Positions 8,363 to 11,705 of a stretch of DNA of 11,705 nt are shown piece by piece. Below the pieces are notes generated by a model that had not been told where the DNA came from, did not search any database, and saw only the letters and a list, made by a program, of their open reading frames with translations. Source of the stretch: CAIUPE01 sp046092445 (lineage in GTDB: Bacteria; Pseudomonadota; Alphaproteobacteria; Rhizobiales; Beijerinckiaceae). Location of the stretch: assembly GCA_046092445.1 (NCBI GenBank), contig JBJTDR010000051.1, positions 1 to 11,705 of the forward strand. Direction: 5' to 3'. Made by a program: the position numbers and the translations under genes. Numbering within the stretch: position 1 is the first letter of the stretch; each line of letters opens with the position of its first letter.

Positions 8363-8376
8363 CATGATCAAAAGGA

Positions 8377-9459
8377 TCAGTTTTCGAAGCGCTTGCCGAC
8401 ATTGCCAAGGTTATCCTTGGTCACGAGTTGGGCGCGTGTATCAAGATTTGCTGCGGAAATGCCGCGGTCGATCTCGAGATAGAGCTGGGCCACTGGCCAG
8501 AAGCCCTGCAGGAAGGGTTGCTGACCGAGCGAACCTGTGAGCGCGCCTGTCTTGATCTGTTCCTGCTGCTTCGGACCAAGGTCGAAGCCGAAAGCGCAGA
8601 TCTGGCCGTTCTTCTTCAGCTGACCGACGGCATCCCCCAGCGCCGGAGTCACGAAGCCGTTCGCAGCGAACGCACCGACGACATCCTTGCGGCTCTCGAT
8701 GAGGGTCACAACGGAGTTGACGATATTGTCCTTGTCAACGTCGATGCCGATATTATTCGGGCCAGCGTCAACCTTGAAATCGGCAAGCTTGTTCGCAGCC
8801 TTCAATGTCTTCACGGTCGCATTGAAAGCCGCCGTGATACGGCGGTTCACTTCCTCATTGCCCAAAGTCGTCGTGTTCGGGAATACAACCGAACCCTTGG
8901 CACCCTTCGCAATCAGGCATTTGGCCAATGCTTCGCCGCCAATCGCTGCAGCCGAGGACTCCTGACCGGTGTGCGAAATGCCCGACCGGTTGAAGATCGC
9001 CGGATCGAACGAATTCGTCGTCGCGATCGGAATCTTCTTTTCCATCAGCTTCTTGACGAGATCGTCATACGCGCCGGACTGCGGCGTCGTCATGATCACG
9101 CCGTCAATCGTTGGATCCTGCACGATCTGGTTCAGGATCGCGATTTCACGCGGAATATCATCAACAGGTGCTTCCGAACCCAGCATGATAAGATTGATAC
9201 CGAAAGCGTTTGCCGCAACCTTCGCACCGACATAGGTGGGATCGAAGAATCCGTTACCGGCGGTGTGCGTGACAATCGCGAAGGTCAGCTTGCCGTCCTT
9301 CGAATTGAAATCCTTCGTTCCTGGAGCTTCCTTGGCGGCGTCATCGAACGAATACCCGCCGACTGCTTTATTCAGCACGCCGGAGGACTGCGCATGAGCG
9401 GCAACGGCGCCAATCGAGACGCCTGCAGCAAGAGCGACAGCAAAAGTGAATGCCTTCAT
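8377..9459 (-). CDS. Periplasmic sugar-binding protein of the CUT2 importer
   Basis: This is the substrate-binding protein of the importer, RbsB-like (periplasmic binding protein family 4), 360 residues. Residues 1-23 form a Sec signal peptide: Lys at position 2, a hydrophobic core, and an AHA cleavage site before QSS. There is no lipobox Cys, so the mature protein should be soluble in the periplasm. The mature part shows the expected two-lobe pattern, including an N-lobe start KLTFAIVTHTAGNGFFD, DGVIMTTPQSG, PIATTNSFDP, and a C-lobe block QICAFGFDLGPKQQEQIKTG. The start has GGAGA a few bases upstream. It is the first gene of the leftward operon and the likely most abundant product, given the stem-loop after it. 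The ligand is not visible in sequence; the adjacent dgoK and sugar dehydrogenase point to an aldose such as galactose. Confidence 0.92.
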   Translation of the reverse strand: MKAFTFAVALAAGVSIGAVAAHAQSSGVLNKAVGGYSFDDAAKEAPGTKDFNSKDGKLTFAIVTHTAGNGFFDPTYVGAKVAANAFGINLIMLGSEAPVDDIPREIAILNQIVQDPTIDGVIMTTPQSGAYDDLVKKLMEKKIPIATTNSFDPAIFNRSGISHTGQESSAAAIGGEALAKCLIAKGAKGSVVFPNTTTLGNEEVNRRITAAFNATVKTLKAANKLADFKVDAGPNNIGIDVDKDNIVNSVVTLIESRKDVVGAFAANGFVTPALGDAVGQLKKNGQICAFGFDLGPKQQEQIKTGALTGSLGQQPFLQGFWPVAQLYLEIDRGISAANLDTRAQLVTKDNLGNVGKRFEN

Positions 9460-9479
9460 AAATCTTCTCCCTTTGGATC

Positions 9480-9498
9480 ACCGCCTGAAACCGGCGGT
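9480..9498 (-). other. Hairpin in the leader of the importer mRNA
   Basis: ACCGCC (9480-9485) pairs with GGCGGT (9493-9498) around a seven-base loop. It sits just upstream of the GGAGA ribosome site of the binding-protein gene. With the promoter proposed at 9568-9595 it would be part of a leader of about 100 bases. It could stabilise the 5' end or tune translation. It does not resemble any riboswitch I recognise. Confidence 0.35.
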
Positions 9499-9567
9499 CT
9501 TGAGAATGGTCGTTGCGCATTTGAGTCGTAACCAGGTGACACGCTGATTGATCGGCTACGCTTGATT

Positions 9568-9595
9568 ATCATAACGACCGTTTCCGGTGCGTCAA
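9568..9595 (-). promoter_or_regulatory. Sigma-70-like promoter of the sugar importer operon
   Basis: On the minus strand TTGACG (9590-9595) is followed by a 16-bp spacer and TATGAT (9568-9573). Both boxes are five of six to consensus. The expected start is near 9561, giving a leader of about 100 bases before the binding-protein ATG. The -35 box overlaps the left arm of the inverted repeat at 9591-9617, so a protein bound there should block or control it. Confidence 0.6.
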
Positions 9596-9617
9596 TCGAT
9601 CACAGAACACGATTGAC
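9591..9617. promoter_or_regulatory. Perfect inverted repeat, candidate operator
   Basis: GTCAATCG (9591-9598) and CGATTGAC (9610-9617) are exact reverse complements separated by 11 bases. The left arm overlaps the -35 box of the importer promoter; the right arm contains TTGAC facing the dehydrogenase operon. A further GATTGA copy occurs at 9546-9551. The regulator is not encoded in the window and its family cannot be named from the site. Confidence 0.55.
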
Positions 9618-9751
9618 TATAAGAGGCGAAAAGAGTGTGGGCTCGTATCGGATTTCAGGCTCATGCCGCGTCAGAATCCGCTGCAACGCCAGATTTAGTC
9701 CGAATCCCGATTGTGGTGCCTTTCGTACTGGACATCAAAAGCCAGCATGTG

Positions 9752-9773
9752 CGATCAACGGAATGAATGATCG
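9752..9773. promoter_or_regulatory. Second inverted repeat in the dehydrogenase leader region
   Basis: CGATCA (9752-9757) and TGATCG (9768-9773) are exact reverse complements with a ten-base spacer, 55 bases before the dehydrogenase ATG. The arms differ from the 9591-9617 site but share the ATCGATC-like core. The short arms could arise by chance, so this is a weak operator candidate. Confidence 0.3.
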
Positions 9774-9828
9774 AGCAACGTCCCGTCTGAATGAGAAAAA
9801 TCAGTACGGGCGAAAAAAGGAAGCAGCA

Positions 9829-10599
9829 ATGACAGAGATTAAAGGTCCCATCTATCCCGACCTCGAGGGCAAGGGTGTGCTCATCACGGGTGGCGGAAGC
9901 GGTATCGGCGAGTCGATTGTCCATCATTTTGCCCGCCAGAACGTCAAGATCGGCTTTCTGGATATTAACGTCGAAGCCTCAAAAAAAGTCGTTGCCGATT
10001 GCGCCGCCAAAGGCGTGACTGTCCATTTCGAGCATTGTGACCTGAAGGATATAGCGGCAACGCAGGCCGCAATTGGCCGCATCCGGAAAGTAATCGGCCC
10101 GATCACGGTGCTGATCAACAATGCCGCGCATGATCAGCGGCACAAGGCTGAGGACGTCACCTCGGACTATTGGGATGACCGTTTTGCAACCAATCTGAAA
10201 CATCAGTTTTTCTGCGCTCAGGCCGTTCTCGAGGATATGAAAGCTGCCAATGACGGCGTGATTATCAATTTCGGCTCGACCTCGTGGATGGCGGGGCAAG
10301 GCGGGATGGCTGCCTACACGGCTGCGAAATCGGCAGTTCTCGGCCTGACACGTTCTTTGGCCCGCGACTTCGGCCCGTGGAACATTCGCTGCACGGCAAT
10401 TGCACCGGGCTGGATCATGACAGAACGCCAGTTGAACCTCTGGATGACACCGGAAGGCGAAAAGGAACTCATGACCCGCCAGTGCCTCAAGCGCCGCCTC
10501 GTACCCGCTGATATTGCAAAGGTGACCGTTTTCATGTCGTCTTCGGAAGCCAGTGCATGCACTAACCAACAATATGTCGTCGATGGCGGCTGGGTCTGA
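9829..10599 (+). CDS. SDR-family NAD-dependent aldose 1-dehydrogenase
   Basis: This classical short-chain dehydrogenase of 256 residues very likely oxidises a sugar at C1 to its lactone in the cytoplasm. It shows TGGGSGIG (20-27), Asp45 at the end of strand two (which favours NAD), NNAA (97-100), Asn122 and the catalytic set Ser150, Tyr163, Lys167. Blocks such as DQRHKAEDVTSDYWDDR, INFGS-x-SW, TPEGE and QCLKRRLVP match, from memory, the Caulobacter D-xylose 1-dehydrogenase group. With dgoK and dgoA next door, D-galactose is the simplest substrate; L-arabinose, D-fucose or D-xylose are alternatives. The start ATG at 9829 has AAGGA seven bases upstream. An in-frame TTG near 9562 would add 89 residues with no family match and is rejected. 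dgoK follows 24 bases after the stop. Confidence 0.9.
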   Translation: MTEIKGPIYPDLEGKGVLITGGGSGIGESIVHHFARQNVKIGFLDINVEASKKVVADCAAKGVTVHFEHCDLKDIAATQAAIGRIRKVIGPITVLINNAAHDQRHKAEDVTSDYWDDRFATNLKHQFFCAQAVLEDMKAANDGVIINFGSTSWMAGQGGMAAYTAAKSAVLGLTRSLARDFGPWNIRCTAIAPGWIMTERQLNLWMTPEGEKELMTRQCLKRRLVPADIAKVTVFMSSSEASACTNQQYVVDGGWV

Positions 10600-10623
10600 T
10601 CGCGCACCGCCGGAAACGATCCG

Positions 10624-11526
10624 TTGCAAAAAGCTGAGATGATCGCAGTCGACTGGGGCACAACGCGCTTTCGTGCGTTTCTCGTCGCTGCTGACGGTGT
10701 CACCCTGGCAAGGGCCGTCGCGGATGATGGGATTCTGAGTGTCGCATCGGGCGGATTTCCGGCAGTGCTAGAGAAACATTGTGTTGCTTGGCTTGCCCAA
10801 AATCCGAGTATTCCGGTGGTGATGGCCGGAATGGTTGGGAGCCGGAATGGATGGGTCGAGGCGCCCTATCGTCCGTGTCCTGCGACGGTTTCCGATATTG
10901 CGGAATCCATGGTTAGCGTATCAAATAATGATCAGCATATTGCGTGGATTATTCCGGGACTATCGACCCGGGACGCCTCCGGAACGCCAGATGTATTGCG
11001 CGGCGAAGAGACGCTCGCCATTGGTACCGGCTTAACCTCCGGTCTCGTTGTGCTGCCGGGAACCCATTCAAAATGGGTTCGAATGGATCAAGGCCGTATT
11101 GTCGGCTTTGCCACTTTCATGACGGGTGAACTCTATGCCATATTACTTTCTCACACGATCCTCGGGCGATTGCGTGAAGAGCCGGACGATCATGGCGGCT
11201 TCGTAAAAGGTCTTGGGGCTACTCGCGGCCCCGGCGGTCTGAGCCATCAGGCTTTTTCGGCACGTACCTCCGTGCTGATGGGCGATCTATCAGGTCATTC
11301 CGTTGCCTCCTACATTTCGGGTCTTCTTATTGGTAGCGAAATTTCGGAAGGCTTTGCCATGGAGCCTGATGCAGAAAAAATAATCGTCGTGGCCGAAGGC
11401 GCACTAGCAGAGGCCTACAAACTGGCCTTTCGCACAAAGGAGATAAATGTCAGCTTTATGACGCCAGACGCCTGCTTTATCGATGGACTGAGGCGTTTAG
11501 GTGCATGCCGACTTGGAAAGACGTGA
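10624..11526 (+). CDS. dgoK: 2-dehydro-3-deoxygalactonokinase
   Basis: This kinase phosphorylates 2-keto-3-deoxygalactonate to KDPGal with ATP, the fourth step of De Ley-Doudoroff galactose catabolism. Its 300 residues are near the usual DgoK length. Family marks are the N-terminal phosphate-binding AVDWGTT (8-14), VVMAGMVGSRNGW (65-77), LRGEET (125-130), LPGTHSKW (144-151), FMTGELY (165-171) and ISGLLIGSEI (231-240). The start is uncertain. TTG at 10624 has GGAAA about seven bases upstream and gives the usual few residues before the beta strand. ATG at 10639 gives MIAVDWGTT but has no ribosome site. The gene sits 24 bases after the dehydrogenase stop and one base before the dgoA start, so the three form one operon. 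Parts of it look more AT-rich by eye than the other genes. Confidence 0.92.
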   Translation: MQKAEMIAVDWGTTRFRAFLVAADGVTLARAVADDGILSVASGGFPAVLEKHCVAWLAQNPSIPVVMAGMVGSRNGWVEAPYRPCPATVSDIAESMVSVSNNDQHIAWIIPGLSTRDASGTPDVLRGEETLAIGTGLTSGLVVLPGTHSKWVRMDQGRIVGFATFMTGELYAILLSHTILGRLREEPDDHGGFVKGLGATRGPGGLSHQAFSARTSVLMGDLSGHSVASYISGLLIGSEISEGFAMEPDAEKIIVVAEGALAEAYKLAFRTKEINVSFMTPDACFIDGLRRLGACRLGKT

Positions 11527-11527
11527 A

Positions 11528-11705
11528 ATGCCAACACACCATGAGCAATTTGACGCCGCGTTTACCACCTGCCCGTTGATTGCAATTCTGCGCGGCATCA
11601 AACCGGATGAAGCCGCAGCGATCGGCGAGGCGCTGGGTTGAGCAGGTATCAACATCATAGAAGTACCTTTGAATTAGCCCGATCCGTTCGAAAGCATCGC
11701 ACGTT
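11528..11705 (+). pseudogene. dgoA: KDPGal aldolase start with two in-frame stops, cut by the window edge
   Basis: KDPGal aldolase splits 2-dehydro-3-deoxy-6-phosphogalactonate into pyruvate and glyceraldehyde-3-phosphate. The frame opens at ATG 11528, one base after the dgoK stop, with GGAAAG upstream. It reads LIAILRGIKPDEA (residues 17-29), the typical N-terminal block. Codon 38 is TGA (11639-11641), where a residue such as Trp (TGG) is expected before AG-I-x-IIEVPLN. Codon 50 is TAG (11675-11677), where the family has the Ser of LNSP (TCG). Each stop is one substitution from a sense codon and the aldolase frame continues unchanged between and after them (PDPFESIAR). TGA is a normal stop in the other genes here, so recoding is unlikely. 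Either the gene is broken or the sequence near this end has base errors. Confidence 0.82.

Larger units (their letters stand above)
9460..9828. promoter_or_regulatory. Divergent control region between importer and sugar dehydrogenase operons
   Basis: These 369 bases hold no credible gene. They contain, from left to right, a leader hairpin (9480-9498), a near-palindrome GTAACC-A-GGTGAC (9528-9540, one mismatched pair), the importer promoter (9568-9595), a perfect 8-11-8 inverted repeat (9591-9617) and a perfect 6-10-6 inverted repeat (9752-9773). The rightward promoter is not obvious: TTGACT (9613-9618) is a fair -35 but lacks a good -10 at normal spacing. That would fit a promoter needing an activator. 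The reading frame of the dehydrogenase stays open back to about 9562, but this stretch looks non-coding. Confidence 0.6.

Noticed and set aside
8297..8371. N-terminal extension of the permease from a TTG
   Set aside because: It would translate through a perfect ten-pair hairpin, has no ribosome site, and the extra residues are not typical of the family.
8428..9531. A 367-codon plus-strand open frame opposite the binding-protein gene
   Set aside because: It covers the whole importer binding-protein gene on the other strand, has no domain pattern, and would end inside the control region.
9562..9828. In-frame 89-residue N-terminal extension of the sugar dehydrogenase
   Set aside because: It begins at a TTG inside the opposite-strand promoter, has no SDR-family counterpart, and the ATG at 9829 has a strong ribosome site and matches the family N terminus.
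11639..11641. TGA read as tryptophan or selenocysteine in dgoA
   Set aside because: TGA ends uup, the M20 gene, tal, the importer genes, the dehydrogenase and dgoK, and a second stop (TAG) follows 12 codons on, so recoding does not rescue the frame.

Overview
This is a GC-rich window, in the high fifties of percent by eye. The gene set and gene style point to an alphaproteobacterium, most likely Hyphomicrobiales (the Brucella/Rhizobium side). The evidence is CUT2 sugar uptake with rhizobial-type architecture, an NAD-dependent sugar dehydrogenase close to Caulobacter-type xylose dehydrogenase, and a DgoK/DgoA pair. The genus cannot be fixed from the sequence alone. I see no phage, IS, CRISPR, tRNA or rRNA signal.

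Positions 1-5239 hold four unrelated housekeeping genes in two tightly convergent pairs. The first pair is uup (ABC-F ATPase, missing about ten N-terminal residues at the window edge) facing an M20 amidohydrolase. Their stop codons abut inside an 18-bp perfect palindrome. The second pair is transaldolase (tal) facing a PLP aminotransferase, four bases apart. The M20 gene and tal diverge from a short promoter region in which a good sigma-70 promoter for the M20 gene can be read. That promoter moves the M20 start to an internal ATG.

Positions 5259-11705 are a sugar uptake and oxidation locus arranged around a 369-bp divergent control region (9460-9828). Leftward lies an ABC importer: periplasmic binding protein, a 754-residue permease made of two fused RbsC-type halves, and a single-domain ATPase. 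The aminotransferase follows 19 bases later on the same strand. A strong 10-bp stem-loop separates the binding-protein gene from the permease gene. Rightward lie an SDR sugar 1-dehydrogenase, 2-dehydro-3-deoxygalactonokinase (dgoK), and the start of a KDPGal aldolase (dgoA) frame that carries two in-frame stop codons within its first 50 codons.

Taken together, the importer and enzymes suggest uptake of an aldose, most simply D-galactose, and its oxidation through the De Ley-Doudoroff route (sugar to lactone to acid to KDGal to KDPGal to pyruvate plus glyceraldehyde-3-phosphate). Transaldolase is a separate housekeeping gene here. The lactonase and dehydratase are not in the window, and the substrate is inferred, not proven. 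The most notable points are the double-nonsense dgoA, the fused permease paired with a half-size ATPase, and the perfect inverted repeat over the importer promoter. I found no convincing wholly undescribed system.
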